Positions 1 through 11,360 are shown, numbered from the stretch's first letter. The stretch is DNA of 64,000 bases from Plotosus lineatus (GCA_024760905.1 CM045745.1:16022782-16086781); one strand, 5' to 3'. The notes: generated from the letters alone by a model not told the origin. A program made the numbers and translations.

Positions 1-39
1 ATTGTAATTATTGTGCATCATCGCCCCTCTCATAAGAAT

Positions 40-197
40 ACACCAAAGAAAAAGAGGTTTGTGTTGACCATAGAAAAGAAGGTTGAATGAGTGGATCGGT
101 TCGAGAAAGGCGAGAGTCGTTCCAAGCTAATGGCAGAGTTTGGCGCAATTTATCGACTTTGTATGACCTGAAGACACAGAAGGATATGTTGGCATAG
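40..197 (+). pseudogene. pogo/Tigger transposase N-terminal remnant
   Basis: The plus strand reads KKKRFVLTIEKKVE, then a TGA stop, then VDRFEKGESRSKLMAEFG in the same frame. After a frameshift near 155 it reads YDLKTQKDMLA before TAG. This is the layout of the N-terminal CENP-B/psq helix-turn-helix DNA-binding domain of Tigger/pogo transposases and of jerky/TIGD genes derived from them. Only about 50 residues remain, with an internal stop and a frameshift, so it is a fossil rather than a gene. No terminal repeat was found beside it. A decayed TIGD-like host gene copy is the alternative. Confidence 0.7.
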
Positions 198-515
198 TCT
201 TATTTTTTTGGTCTTCTGCAATTTTTAGTAAGTAATATTGTACTCCATTTCTTTATTGTTTTATTCCAAATTTAATTTTAATTTAATTTACATGTATTTG
301 TAGGAAGAACCTGAGATATGGGCAAAATTTGTTTTTCCGGCACCTGCTTCACCTTGAAGGTGCTGCATAATTGGAACCAGTCTGTATTCCCATTTTTCAG
401 TGCTTATAGTTTACATATCACCCATACAGCATTTCATACAAAAAAAATTTAAAGAGCACTCCAAGGCTCAGCAAGCATTAAATTACTCCCTGTACTCCCT
501 ATTATTCATATATAA
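198..515. other. AT-rich stretch, nothing recognised
   Basis: No convincing ORF, repeat end or RNA gene was seen. It lies between the transposase fossil and a T4 repeat fragment. Confidence 0.5.
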
Positions 516-721
516 AGGGATCCCTCAATTTCCGCGGTTAATTGAGACCGAGATCCCCACGCAACCATCGAAATTCGCGAAGTAGAATCAACACCCCCGC
601 CCACCGTATACTTACATGTATATGTGTATATCATATCAATACATACATACTCAATGCTATAAATGCTTATAATAACAATTAAACATTAAAAAATAATGCA
701 TAACATGTAAATAAAATATAA
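516..721 (-). repeat. T4 MITE fragment (Tigger-type)
   Basis: It begins with the T4 terminal motif GGGATCCCTC, followed by the inverted right-end segment (TTAATTGAGACCGAGATCCC). It continues into the shared AT-rich interior (ATGCTATAAATGCTTATAA) and stops near 721 where similarity to the 53054 copy ends. It is one of seven T4 copies in the window and is truncated. Confidence 0.75.
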
Positions 722-1607
722 CTATAGTAGTATACAGTATTATATACTATTGTTTACCTCCTGATATTTTCTCACCTTGACAAAGCCCAATCATTTTCTC
801 TGTACATAGCCATGCCAGGCCATATCACCATGTTTGTCCCCTACCATTACGGTGAACTCAAAATCCATCACTCATTATCTGTGCCCATTTAAACTTCCTG
901 AACAATATTTCCTTTTCTGTTCACATGCCGTTTTACATCAGCTTCCAATTCAAAGCTCATTGTACAAATACCCGTTCCTTACCCATGAGAAATACTGATA
1001 GTGCATGACAAAATATGCTGTTAGACTAAAGAGTTGAACAGACCCATGATGACACGTCGGTACCCACACCACTGAATATTTCTTTAAGCAAACACTGAGC
1101 ATCCAGACTGGAAAGAAATTCATGCATGAGAGATCCGAACCAAAATTCTGGCTTAGTGCAACATAATGTTTGGTTAAATAGCCCAAAACCACAGAAGTCC
1201 CAAAGTTACAAAGACAACCCCCCAACCCCCACCCAAAAAAAATCACCGAGATTTAAACAACGCCAAGCACACCTAAGTACACAAGTTATTGTAAATTAAG
1301 CAAAAACAAACATGTTTCAATTGTTTTTCCAAGAAACCTGAATAATCAGAGGCAGGTTGAGGGTACAAATTCTGCTGTAGTCATGAAAGGCCTTGATCAC
1401 AGCAGTAAAATGGGTCCTCATTCAATTAAAAAAAAACACAAGAGAAATAAAAAGAAAAGGATAAGAGTGGAGTATCACTCACCAGAACTGTGTAGATGTG
1501 CAAGCAGCGATAAACAGGAGAGAAGTCCACCAAGTCTTGAGCACCAGGAACCTACAAAAACATGGATCATATCAATGGTGACATACACTATTTTTTAAAA
1601 ATATATA
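722..1607. other. intergenic/intronic DNA, nothing recognised
   Basis: Short ORFs here lack family resemblance or codon bias. An A-rich patch lies near 1427-1460. No feature can be supported. Confidence 0.5.
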
Positions 1608-2377
1608 CCGTATTCGACGTGATAAGCGCCCAGGGCACTTTAAAAATTGGAGTGGGTGGGCGCTTATTAAAATGTTACCAGCGGAGTGGAGTGGTAAATG
1701 CTTATTCTCATCGAAGTGGAAAACATGAATAATGACAGAACAATAAAAGAATTTTACTGGTATTTGTGTTATTCATTTTGTGGTATCAACCAAACTACTT
1801 ACATGAAACCTGAAAATAAACAGAAAACAGCATAATTCTTTTTAATAAAAAAAAAAAAACCCTTACTTTTCACTCCTGGTGCTGTTCCTTTAAATATTTT
1901 TCTGGAACTAAAATCTAGCCAATTGACAGGAATGTCAACTTTAGCACATGGCACGTTGAACCAATCAACACGAACATAAACAAAAGCACATGTCCAGGAA
2001 CATCCTGAAATTTATGAAGTTAGTGAGCAGGAGAATCACTCCATTCATTCAGAGAATTCCATAGTTTTTCTGTAGCAGTTTCTAATAGTTCATCGGTTGT
2101 TGGACATTTACCAAGAGAACACAGAATAATATTTTCTTGTTTTTTAAAGCACGGCGGAACAATCAAATGTGTTGTTCCTGATGAACATTATAGACATTCC
2201 CCATGGCAGGTGGTCTTGAAATACCGTGTAAACCCACTTTTACAGGCAGTGAATACCTCATTTTACAGTTACAGAGACCGACCGAAAAAAATTGGTAAGT
2301 TTGATGTTCAATTTCCCAGTACACATGGGCGGTTATTAGAGGGGGGCTTATTGGAGCAGGCCGCTTATTATATTGAT

Positions 2378-2381
<4 letters not shown>
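1608..2381 (+). mobile_element. T6 TIR element (Tigger-type MITE), copy A
   Basis: The left end reads TA then CCGTATTCGACGTGATAAGC. The right end is a decayed inverted version (GGCCGCTTATTATATTGATG) running into a (TA)n array. The interior matches the copy at 59726-60289 in reverse orientation, including the ACACATGGGCGGTTATTAG and CATTCATTCAGAG segments. No transposase was seen, so it is non-autonomous, about 774 bp long. The TA flank and CAG-like end in the sister copy suggest pogo/Tigger mobilisation. Confidence 0.75.
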
Positions 2382-2453
<72 letters not shown>

Positions 2454-2475
2454 TACATTCACATATACATACATA
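2382..2475. repeat. (TA)n-(CA)n microsatellite
   Basis: A long alternating TA tract passes into CA and CATA repeats. It sits exactly between a T6 and a T7 element. ORFs rich in IY and TH that cross it are artefacts. Confidence 0.95.
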
Positions 2476-2481
2476 CACATA

Positions 2482-3183
2482 CAGGGAGTCCTCGGTTTAC
2501 GACGCTGATCCGTTTTGAAGACGCGATGTAACCCGAATTTCGGTGTAAGTCGGGAACATAACATAAAATATACTGAAAAGTACTGTACATACAGTGCTAT
2601 AATAAAATGTAACAGTTCATAACAAAAAAGTATTAAAAAAAAGGAGAAAACAGTAAGGGAGGGAGAGAGGTTTATTGTGCTGGAGAAGCTGGGGCAGGCG
2701 AGCCTGGAGTAGTAGATGCAGCTGAGGTAGAGGGTACAGGATCTGTTGCAGGCCTCTCGACCTTCTTAAAATATTGCTCCAGGTTAGACTGGACAGAGAG
2801 CAACCTCTTCTCATCACCTTGGAGCATTGCATCAAATCCATGATGCCTCTGGAAACCCTAGTGAACCTTTCCAAGTTGGGATCCTGAGCCTCAAAAGTTG
2901 CCAACGCTTGCTGCATCTCACGCGCCCGAAATTAGTTCGTGTTTGTCGCAACACGTAATATTACAGTACCAAGACTGAGCGAAGGGAAGCGACGCTGTCT
3001 TTCTCGGCCCACAACCACAACACAACGTATTCTTCCACCTCGAGCGCCCGAAACTAGTTCGCTTTTGTTTACGTAACCGCGAAAGACGTAATGACGCGTA
3101 ATATTTTTAAATATTTTTATGGGGGCACGTTTGTAACCACGAAATGGTGTAAGTTGGGACCGGTGTAAACTGAGGACTCCCTG
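2482..3183 (-). mobile_element. T7 Tigger-type DNA transposon remnant
   Basis: The 702-bp element starts CAGGGAGTCCTCGGTTTACG after a TA and ends with the inverse (TAAACTGAGGACTCCCTG). It contains the C-terminal piece of a Tigger transposase on the minus strand. It also contains two near-copies of a GCGCCCGAAAYTAGTTCG segment (near 2922 and 3043). It is an internally deleted derivative of an autonomous Tigger element and gives direct support for calling this TIR group Tigger-like. Confidence 0.85.
2672..2925 (-). pseudogene. Tigger transposase C-terminal remnant
   Basis: From 2925 downward the minus strand reads MQQALATFEAQDPNLERFTR. After a frameshift near 2840 it reads GDEKRLLSVQSNLEQYFKKV, then PVPSTS, and ends at TAA (2672-2674). 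The FEAQDPN segment and the final (Q)(T)SL..FFKKVE...VPSTS pattern are characteristic of the Tigger1-type transposase tail, after the DDE catalytic core. The helix-turn-helix and catalytic regions are absent. It lies inside the T7 element and is non-functional. Confidence 0.8.
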
Positions 3184-3189
3184 TGTATG

Positions 3190-3511
3190 TGTGTGCCTGA
3201 ACTTGGGGCCTACTTCCTGTCACATAAGCACTGCAGCATGTGAGCCCAATAAAATTAGAGTTTCAAGGTATCGGACCCGTCCGCACACAGAAAGGATTGG
3301 CTCTCCGCTTCGCGCCACAGTGACGTGGCATTAAAAATAGATGAATAGATTTAAATGCGCGATATTTCTTTAAGCCAGTCTGATCATCTGCGGTCACTTT
3401 CGGAATCTGCGGCCCGCATCTGAACAATCCGGACTAGTCGGAAGCTACAGATTTTGTCCATTGCATCCGAAATCCGTTAAAGCGAAGTCCATAAAACCGA
3501 GGCATGAGTGC

Positions 3512-3515
<4 letters not shown>
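3190..3515. other. unassigned stretch with a transposon-end-like motif
   Basis: Near 3470-3505 the text AATCCGTTAAAGCGAAGTCC followed by ATAAAACCGAGGC resembles the inner TIR wording of Tigger elements. No partner end was found. The rest is unassigned. Confidence 0.35.
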
Positions 3516-3585
<70 letters not shown>

Positions 3586-3590
3586 TACAT
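3516..3590. repeat. (TA)n-(CA)n microsatellite
   Basis: About 60 bp of TA followed by CACACACATACATA, ending directly at the left end of a T3 element. Confidence 0.95.
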
Positions 3591-3764
3591 ACAGTAGACC
3601 CTCGACATTCGCGGGGGTTCGGTTCCGAGCCCTCCCGCTAATCGAGATAATCCGTGAGTTCTGTACCCTGAAGTAAAACCCCATGTATCACATCACATGC
3701 GCGAATGAGAAGCCGGAAGTAAAATATCTATTACATGCACTAAAATATGCTTCTTAAACACATT

Positions 3765-3985
3765 CTATAGACCAGTGTTTCCCAACCTTTTTGAGCCAAG
3801 GCACACCTTTTACATTAGAAAAATTACGAGGCACACCACGGAACAAAAATGATACTGCCCTCTAGCAGAACAGCACTGTTACTACACACTAAGTGAAATT
3901 GGTTAATCTTCCGCGGCACACCTGATGATTTCTCACGGCACACTAATGTGCCGCGGAACAGGGGTTGGGAAGCACTGCTATAGAC
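3765..3985. mobile_element. 205-bp hAT MITE with perfect 8-bp target duplication
   Basis: The element 3773-3977 begins CAGTGTTTCCCAACC and ends GGTTGGGAAGCACTG. It is flanked by identical 8-bp copies of CTATAGAC (3765-3772 and 3978-3985). Eight-bp duplications and CAGTG ends are hallmarks of hAT transposons. It has no coding capacity. A second copy of the same length is at 58325-58529. It is inserted inside a T3 element, whose unoccupied sequence is visible at 44235-44250. Confidence 0.95.
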
Positions 3986-4119
3986 AGTCTTACTCATTAA
4001 TACATTATTAATGTAGTAAAATATAGTAATGATTAAGAAAAACTTTTAAATTTTTACTGTTATTTTTATTGATGGTAAAATATAAACATCATACAGCATA
4101 TACTGTTGTAAAGCACTCG

Positions 4120-5172
4120 TTTTAAAGTCTTCTTCGATTATTATTCCAGTACAGTACCCAAGTTAATTCTTAGAATGTTTGTGCGTGAGATTTTATGTTC
4201 TGTAGCATGTTTAACAAACGATACCAAAAGGATAAACTTTATTACAGTTCATGTCCTTTTACATTGAACTTGGAGTGACGTATTGGAGTGAAGTCTCAAA
4301 GATGGCACTGCCTAGAGGGCAACGTCGCGGAGTTCTCAGAGTCAAATTGTTTCTTTGTTCGTTTTAATTTGTTTGTTCATGTTTTGCACTATGCTCGTCC
4401 ATGATCAGCCACCCTACTACAGCTATGAGCAGCTTCAGCTTCGGGCAACTAAGCACGCAACAACTTCTATTGTGAGCTAATATGCTATCTGCATGACAAT
4501 AAGCCCAGGCAGAGTTCTCAGTCTCCGGCGCTTGGTTAGCACTTCTGGCCATACTGCTTGAAAATGTTCAGTCCCTGCGAAACAAGATGGACGAGCTTCA
4601 TGCTCAGATTGCAGCACAGAGGGATCTACAGGACTGTGTTTCTGTGAAACATGGCTCGAGGCGAGTACACCCAATGAAGCGATTGCATCAGCCGGCTACA
4701 TGGCCTTCATCCCCTGCAATCCCAAGCGCTGGAGTTGTCGTTCGGCCCCTTCCCGCCTGGGCTTATTGTCAGCTGGGGTGCGGCTCGCATTGAGCTGCCT
4801 ACCATAGTATAGTAGCTCTTCCAGCCACACCCCACACACTTAGTTATACACGACTGAAGATATGCCGATCTTATAGCTGTAGTAGAGTCGACCGGTCGTA
4901 GACGAGCATAGTGCAAAACATGAACATGAACAAACATGAACAAACAAAACAACTAATAAAACAAATTAAAACGAACAACGAAACAATTTGACTCCGAGAA
5001 CTCTGCGACGTCGCCCTCTGGGCAGCGCCATCTTGGAGACGTCACTCCAAGTTCAATGTAAAAGGACATGAAGAGTACAGTCATAAAGGTTATCCTTTTG
5101 GTATAGTTTGTTAAACATGCTACAGAACATAAAATCTCACGCATAAACATAATAATTGAAAAAGATTTTAAA
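4120..5172. repeat. long inverted repeat (foldback), arms about 280 bp
   Basis: The left arm (about 4120-4410) reappears as reverse complement at about 4880-5172. Examples are the AGATTTTATGTTCTGTAGCA motif and the segment around TTCAATGTAAAAGGACATGA. The arms are imperfect, with small indels. The roughly 470-bp spacer contains a LINE endonuclease fragment. The arm sequence includes T3 interior sequence (AATAATAATTGAAAAAGA), so the palindrome is part of, or inserted in, the surrounding T3 element. Confidence 0.8.
4553..4720 (+). pseudogene. non-LTR retrotransposon endonuclease fragment
   Basis: Conceptual translation across small frame changes gives LLENVQSLRNKMDELHAQ, a block with CETWLEAS, and NEAIASAGY. 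This order (N-V-x-S-L-x-N-K, then the ETWL motif) is typical of the first part of the APE endonuclease domain of LINE ORF2 proteins. Only about 55 residues remain and no RT domain is nearby. It is the spacer of the foldback and evidently a captured or older fragment. Confidence 0.6.
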
Positions 5173-5499
5173 ACAACAGTTCAGAGAAAACCGTCGTTTC
5201 TCAGGAGAAAGTCTTGTTTCTTCAGAAGAGACATCCAGTGTTTTACATCACTTAGCCAGAGAAGACGCATAGCGTTTGAGTGGTATCATAGAGCTTAACT
5301 GGTAATTAAAACACGCACAAAAAAAGAGGCTCATTGACAACTTGTGCGTGAATGAGGGAAAAGGAGCGGGACATCAGCTCAACCAATCAGTAGAAAGGAG
5401 GACAGCCATTGGCTGAATTTGAATCATGTGCCGGTTGCTCGGCAGTCAGCAAATACTCAAACTGTGGGTGCAAAACCACGAATAGTCAAGGGCCTATTG

Positions 5500-5884
5500 C
5501 ATGTATGTGTATATTATATAAATGCATAAAGCAAAACATGATACTTGTAACTTTCAATCTGCCAGCTACTGTTTTAAAATGCATCACACTGTACTCTCTC
5601 CTCTGGTTGGCTATTGCTTTTGGAATACAATTATAAACCAGCACTGCTGTCAATATCCACATGACTGGCCTGATGTTGGGACTTTCTGATTTAAATATGT
5701 TCTGCATGTTTACTATTTTACAGCAATTTCAGTTGAAATGAGATTCAGTGAGTACCGTATCCTGTGCCAAATTAATATTTCCTATGAAATTAGGCTATGA
5801 AAATTCAGCTTGATGCCGCAGCCATTTTTGACCAAGAGTCCACGGTATCTATATGGCTGAGAGGGTGGTATGGCATACTGTTAC
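5500..5884. other. unassigned intronic DNA
   Basis: Nothing recognisable between the T3 right end and the S3 repeat. Short ORFs overlap on both strands without family resemblance. Confidence 0.5.
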
Positions 5885-6210
5885 ATCAATGACTTGTAAC
5901 AATCAGCAGCCAATCCATGGGTGCCTGAGGGCTCATTCATACAAAAAGGGGCAGGTAGCTCACTTTCCCTCCGAGTGTTTTAGGCAATCTCCGAATAAAA
6001 AAGTCACAAGTGGCAGCATTGTATGTCATGGCGGGCACCTGTGCATGCCTACGCCACTCGCTGGTTGGTGGTGGTCATATTTGATAGGGAGACAAGACCT
6101 TTTAGGTGGGAAATGGACTCGACGTAAAATAAGGGAAGGAAAAAAATGGAGGGGGAAACAAAACAGAAAACTCATGGCTGTAGCAAGTTCCTTATATACA
6201 TGAACATTTG
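5885..6210 (+). repeat. S3 SINE-like repeat, copy 1
   Basis: It shares the order CAGCCAATC...CTCCGAGTGTKTTAG, CAATCTCC, ATGGCGGGCA, GTGGTGG, GATAGGGAGACAAGACC, GGTGGGA and an A-rich tail with 41290-41660. A reverse copy is at 43400-43725. No protein is encoded. The 41-kb copy has a weak pol III B-box-like AATTCGAATTC near its start, suggesting a tRNA-derived SINE, but this is tentative. Confidence 0.55.
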
Positions 6211-7559
6211 TAAATAAAGAATTTTATGTAAATGGAACCATTGAATGTTACTGCTTGACAAATTATTTATCAGTGACTACATAAACTGCATTCCACATGT
6301 ACAAAAATCACTTACACCACTTCCAAGAATAATTTCCAATTCCAATTGAAATTTTGGATTAATATTAAACATCTACATTAATAAAATCCATGCTGGAATA
6401 CCACACACCCTCATGCCTCCAGTTCCAAAATTTACCAACTTAAAGGCAACCAAACAATGCAAGCTTTCATCTGGTGCCCACAAAAAGGCAAGCAGGAAGA
6501 GCCCACAGGGTCACAGCTCGAGAAAGGAAGAGTAGCACTACACAATAAACCCCTGAACGAACAAGAATAAAACAATCAGACACAGGCGTCAGTGCCAACT
6601 CAGTGGTAGGAGAGCGCATGGACAGTGTACAAATGATTTTCCCCAGGACACTAGTTGAGAACAGCAGTAAGGAGGTAACATGCAGTTGAAGGCCTCGATG
6701 GTAACTTTGGGCACGACTGTCAGGAAACCCCCACCACAGCTGCGGGTAGATTAAAGCTTGGCACACACACTGCCCCTTGTCCAGCCACAGAGCCGCTTTA
6801 GGGAAAAAGTGATGTGCACGCACACAGAAAGAAGGGAAAGGTTCAACATGAGGGCACTGAAGTCAACATACACACACTGGTGCTGGTCAACAACAGTTCT
6901 GGAGGTCCCGTGGGCCTTTGTGGAATGAACGAGCTACACTTAACGACACACCATGTTTGCGTGCTTACTGAGATTTCTACACTGTATTACAAAACCATGC
7001 AAAGGAAAAAACATAACACAGCAAGAAAAGAAAAAAAAAAAACATGTGGCATATTTGGTCACAAACAACATGTTTACAGTCATCACTTTAATCGTGTGTG
7101 GACAGGCTATGTGTGTGGACAATCTGATAAACAACAGCGCTTCTCCACCCGTGTGTTTGCGTCAATGTTCTATTCCGTCTGCTACTCTAAAAAATTAACC
7201 CTGGGTTTCATTAGCATCTCCTGCTGAAAAGCACATCACACATGCTCCACACATCTCTCTCAAAGAAGTGATGCAGTCCTAAAGACAACAAATGAGGAGA
7301 AATGAGATGAGTGATTAACTCAAGGAACTCAATTGAGCCAGCACTGAGCATCCGGTATCTTCAGAAAGCTTTCTACAGGATAAGGACTACACTACGTTCC
7401 CAAACCTAACAGACATGGAACTTTTGATACACTGGCTAGAATTAAAACAACACGTCTCTGGACTAACAGCTCATTCACAGGAACTTGTACAGTGAACAAA
7501 TCGCTTAATCTATGCCAAATGTTAGAGACTACGAAAACGTTTAGCAAAAGAAATATATA
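6211..7559. other. unassigned intronic DNA
   Basis: No repeat ends, exons or RNA genes were recognised. The ORFs present are short and overlap on opposite strands. Confidence 0.5.
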
Positions 7560-8342
7560 CAGTGGTACCCCACCTTATGAAATTAATCCGTACCAGAGCT
7601 TTTTTTTAAGCTGCATTTTTTGTAAGTTGAACTGCATTTTACATGTAAAACGCGTGATTCGTTCCAAGGCTCCCAATACTACCCCCTAAACCCTTTAAAA
7701 ATTATAAAAGCATATCTTTTAAGACCTCCTTCTGCTTCAATATCGTACCGATGGTAGACGGGTTTGGCCATATTCCTTTGTGATATCACTCGAGCCCGTT
7801 TCTTCTTCTCACTCACACCGGAAATCACACTGTGTGTGTGTGCACACGCGTGTTGACCATGTCTTCTTAGCAGAATTATAATCTTGCAAATGTTTGTGGA
7901 AGGTTAAAAGCCTGAGTCAAGAAATAAAGTGTAAAACAGTAACTCTGTCCTTTACACGAAAAGCATCATGGTGGATTCAGCTCCATAATAGGCAATGGAA
8001 GGTAGCTGCGTCATTCCTCCTTGGCAATGGGATCCCTGACCAAGATGGCCTCAGGTGGACCAGTCCAAGATGGCGCTTGAGTGAAGGCGACATGAACGAC
8101 AGCTCAGTTGTTAGCCAATGGGAGGCCAGCGGGATGGGATGTTTGAACGCCGTTGACGGGAGAGCAGCTCGTGCATTGTTTGAATGGCGCATTTTAATGT
8201 TTGAATGACGCGTTTGAATTTTTAAGATGGCGCTTTCGTAACATGAACTTGTTTCGTACCCTGAAACAAAAATTTTATGAAAATGCTTTTCGTAACACGA
8301 GTTTTTCGTTTGGTGTGACTTTCGTAAGGTGAGGTACCACTG
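7560..8342. mobile_element. T1 TIR element (Tigger-type), 783 bp
   Basis: It begins CAGTGGTACCCCACCTTATG and ends with the inverse (TAAGGTGAGGTACCACTG). It is flanked by TA on both sides (7558-7559 and 8343-8344). It is complete and non-coding. The right third is nearly identical in layout to 55866-56103 (GGAGAGCAGCTCGTGCATTG). TA target use and the CAGTGGTACC end match the T8 element at 19238, which carries a Tigger transposase piece. Confidence 0.9.
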
Positions 8343-8344
8343 TA

Positions 8345-9908
8345 TTAATGTTAATAAAAGGAAGTTTCATTTAAAGGCAATGGTTGCATTTTCTCTCCAT
8401 AGCAACAAGTAGTGTTTTTGTCTGGTACAAACACTGAACACATCAAACCACACCATAGTTGACCACAGCACACAACTCTCAAAGTGAAATACCTAGGCAG
8501 ACTTCTTCAGATTCTACAGAAATCGCACATTGCTCATCGCTCCCTGTGTAACACACCAAAGTCAGGTCTCCTTCCATAAATCTGACTAGCATAATACGGA
8601 TTAAATCATAAGGTATTTTTTAATTCATAAATTTTAAGCCAGGTCAGATCAAAACGACCTGCTATAGGTGCCATGTAATCCTGTACTACCTGTCTCATGG
8701 ACAGTTGGTTGGCAATTAAACTGGCTACCCCATCAAGTTTATCTTGATGAGGTGAGTGTGTGGTCACCTAGCAGGACAAAAACCAAAACCTGTCAAAGAG
8801 CAGATGAGCTCACTCAAGGGCCAACGACCATCCATACCTGGTGAAGAGTTGGGCACTATCGGGGAATTTTGCCTATTGAAACACTTAACATGTTTACACC
8901 AGAAAGAAACCCCATACCGGATCGGCCAAGGCCCGAAATAAAAACAACCGCGTCCTCCATTATTACAAAGTATACCACCGACAGAGGAAATTGGAAACGT
9001 CTGGTGGAAGACAGCAAAGTGCACCAACGTCCAAACAGCTATGGATCTTGACGACGATGATTATTAGGACATCCTTCAAAGCATAACCTGCATCATCACC
9101 AAGTTCAAACATCCAAAAACACAATCTATCCCGGCTAAAATACGTGTCCAGGATGTTATAAAACACTGGAAGTATCCACTTATTTTGCTGATTTTCAAGT
9201 TGCTTTTGCGATTGCTCGGGGTATTTATTTATCATCTTTATTTGGTACCAGAATATGCTCCCTACTTATAGAATCCCAGAAGGATTCCTCAAATCATACA
9301 ATGGCAATACAGTGAGAAACCGCAAAACATTACTGGCATAAATAGAGCTCTTCTGTTGCTAAGACGCTAGTACGAGTGCACTGATTGGCCACAAGTCAGA
9401 TTCATTTAGTGTTTGGTCGCTCGGGAGTTTCAAATGAGGACATTCAGAGCCTGGTTCTGTAACTGTAATCACCATTTTCCTCAAAAGTCAAATTTCCTGA
9501 TTAGTGACACACAAAAGTGATGTAACGTAGTAGATTTTCATGCTGTAATCATGTATTATCAAATCCTCATTATCAACTATATTAAATTCTCTTTCCAAAT
9601 GTATAATAATAATAGCTAGTAATCCAGCTCCAGAACTTCATAATGTAGTGGCTTTGTTCATATGCATCTTTGCATGCTCTGAGACATCATTCCTCTGTCC
9701 TGTCAATCACACTCCTAATGAACACTGCTGTGTAGTTGATTATTCTCCTGCAATGTTGCACCTAATGATGTTTCATTTCGTAAATAAGGTAGGAATCTAA
9801 GCAACCAAATTCTAGGCTTTGGCAAATATACTGAAGCCTTTCCTTGTCTCGTGAGCTGGCTAATTACCACTCCCCCCGAATCTGTGCATTCATTTTTAAA
9901 AGTATTTA
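8345..9908. other. unassigned intronic DNA
   Basis: Nothing convincing was seen. The ORFs at 8764-9235 show no family resemblance. Confidence 0.5.
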
Positions 9909-10830
9909 TTTCTTCTTCTTTTCCTTTCGGCTGTTCCCTTCAGGGGTCGCCACAGCGAATAATCCATTTCCATCTCACCCTATCCTCTACATCTTCTCTT
10001 ACACCAACTACCTTCATGTCATCCTTCACCACATCCATAAAGCTCCTCTTTGGTATTCCTCTCATCTGCCTGGTAGTTCCAACCTCAGCATCCTACTACC
10101 AATATATTCACTATCCCTCCTCTGTACATGTCCAAACCATCTTAATCTAGCCTCTCTGACTTTGTCTCCAAAACCTCTTACATGTGCTGTCCCTCTGATG
10201 TACGCATTCCTGATCTTATCAATCCTCTTTACTCCCAAAGAGAACCTCAACATTTTCATCTCTGCTACCTCCAGCTCTGACTCCTGTCTTTTCCTCAGCG
10301 CCACTGTTTCTAAACCACACAACATCGCTGGCCTCATCACCATCTTGTACACTTTTCCTTTCATTCTTGCCGATACCTTTCTATCACACATCACACCCAA
10401 CACTTTTCTCCAACCATTCCAACCTGCCTGCACACGCTTCTTCACCTCTTTTCCATACTCTTCATTGCTCTGGATTGTTGAGCCTAAGTACTTAAAATCT
10501 TCCACCGTCTTTATCTCTGCCCCCTGTAACCTCACCGTTCCTCTTGGGTCCTTCTCGTTCACACACATTCTTTCCAGGGCATACCTCCACCTCTCTAGAT
10601 TTTCCTGCAATTGTTCTCTGCTCTCACTACAGATCACAATGTCATCTGCAAGCATCATAGTCCATGGAGATTTTTATCTAACCTCGTCTGTCAGCCTGTC
10701 CATCACCATAGCAAACAAGAAGGGGCTCAGAGCTGAGCCTTGATGCAGTCCCAACTCCACCTTGAACTCTTCTGTCATGCCGACAGCACACCTCACCACT
10801 GTCTTACATCTTTCTTATACATCCTTACAT
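9909..10830 (-). mobile_element. RTE-clade LINE, 5'-truncated copy A
   Basis: The 3' end is at 9909 (minus-strand AAG-rich tail after the GGGAACAGCCGAAAGG motif). The minus strand encodes the RT palm-to-C-terminal part: LHQGSALSPFLFAMVMDRLT, then MLADDIVICSESREQ (the Y/F-ADD catalytic box, here LADD), LEDFKYLGSTI-type text and the C-terminal RLRWFGHVQRRDSEY. Relative to the 56-58 kb copy, about 12 residues are missing just after ALER. It has frameshifts and lacks endonuclease, so it is inactive. Confidence 0.92.
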
Positions 10831-11186
10831 ATATACTTTAAAAGTATTTATTTGAATTTTTAAAAATGCTGTTTTGTGCAGTGAATTTAGACCCACAGAG
10901 TAACACTGTGTTGAAGGCAGAGTTTTTATGTATATATATTCATTTTAAATGGCTTGGCAGTTGAACTAAATAGATTGATGGAAAAATAAATATATAAAAC
11001 AAATAAAACGGTATTAGTATTAAAAAAGTATATAATAGTAATAACAAAAAAGTATTAGTATTTCACTGATATCCACGGTTTCAGGACTAGCAGTATAAGA
11101 AAAAAGCACATCATTCTTTTTTATCGACTCAAAAGTAACATACAATACAGAATCTCAAAACATGACCCAACATCCTGGTCACTCAC

Positions 11187-11360
11187 CTCATCGTCATCCT
11201 CATCCTCGACATCTAGTATCCCAGAATCCTCTTCTGAGAGAGGACTGCTACCTGAATGGTCCTTCTCGGTCCCTGAGCCCGCCTCTTTACGCAATCTCCA
11301 CCCACAGCTTGGCCGCTGCTGCCGTGTGACTGCACTATCACGAGAGCTCCTCACCTGGGC
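11187..11360 (-). CDS. exoc6b: EXOC6B exon: linker with SGILDVEDED motif
   Basis: The acceptor is TTTCCAG/GCCCAG and the donor is GATGAG/GTGAGT. The 174 bp encode 58 complete codons in phase 0, matching the phase-0 donor of exon 31533-31737. The translation starts AQVRSSRDSAV and ends LSEEDSGILDVEDEDDDE. In vertebrate EXOC6B the equivalent exon begins AQQQ and ends with an acidic SGILDVEDEEDDE block, so the 3' half is conserved. The middle (about residues 10-35, TRQQRPSCGWRLRKEAGSGT) is not recognisable as conserved. It is a flexible acidic linker, not a folded domain. The next exon was not found below it. Confidence 0.9.

Larger units (their letters stand above)
3592..5499 (+). mobile_element. 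T3 TIR element with nested insertions
   Basis: The left end is CAGTAGACCCTCGACATTCG and the right end is the inverse of CAATAGGCCCTTGACTATTC. The family is also seen intact at 44106-44671 and partly at 14453. This copy is enlarged to 1.9 kb by a nested hAT MITE (3773-3977) and a long foldback (about 4120-5172). No transposase frame was found. The CAG start and the TIR style group it with the Tigger-type families. Confidence 0.8.

Noticed and set aside
9844..10743. 299-residue plus-strand ORF
   Set aside because: Antisense shadow of the RTE reverse transcriptase, which has all the recognisable motifs on the minus strand.
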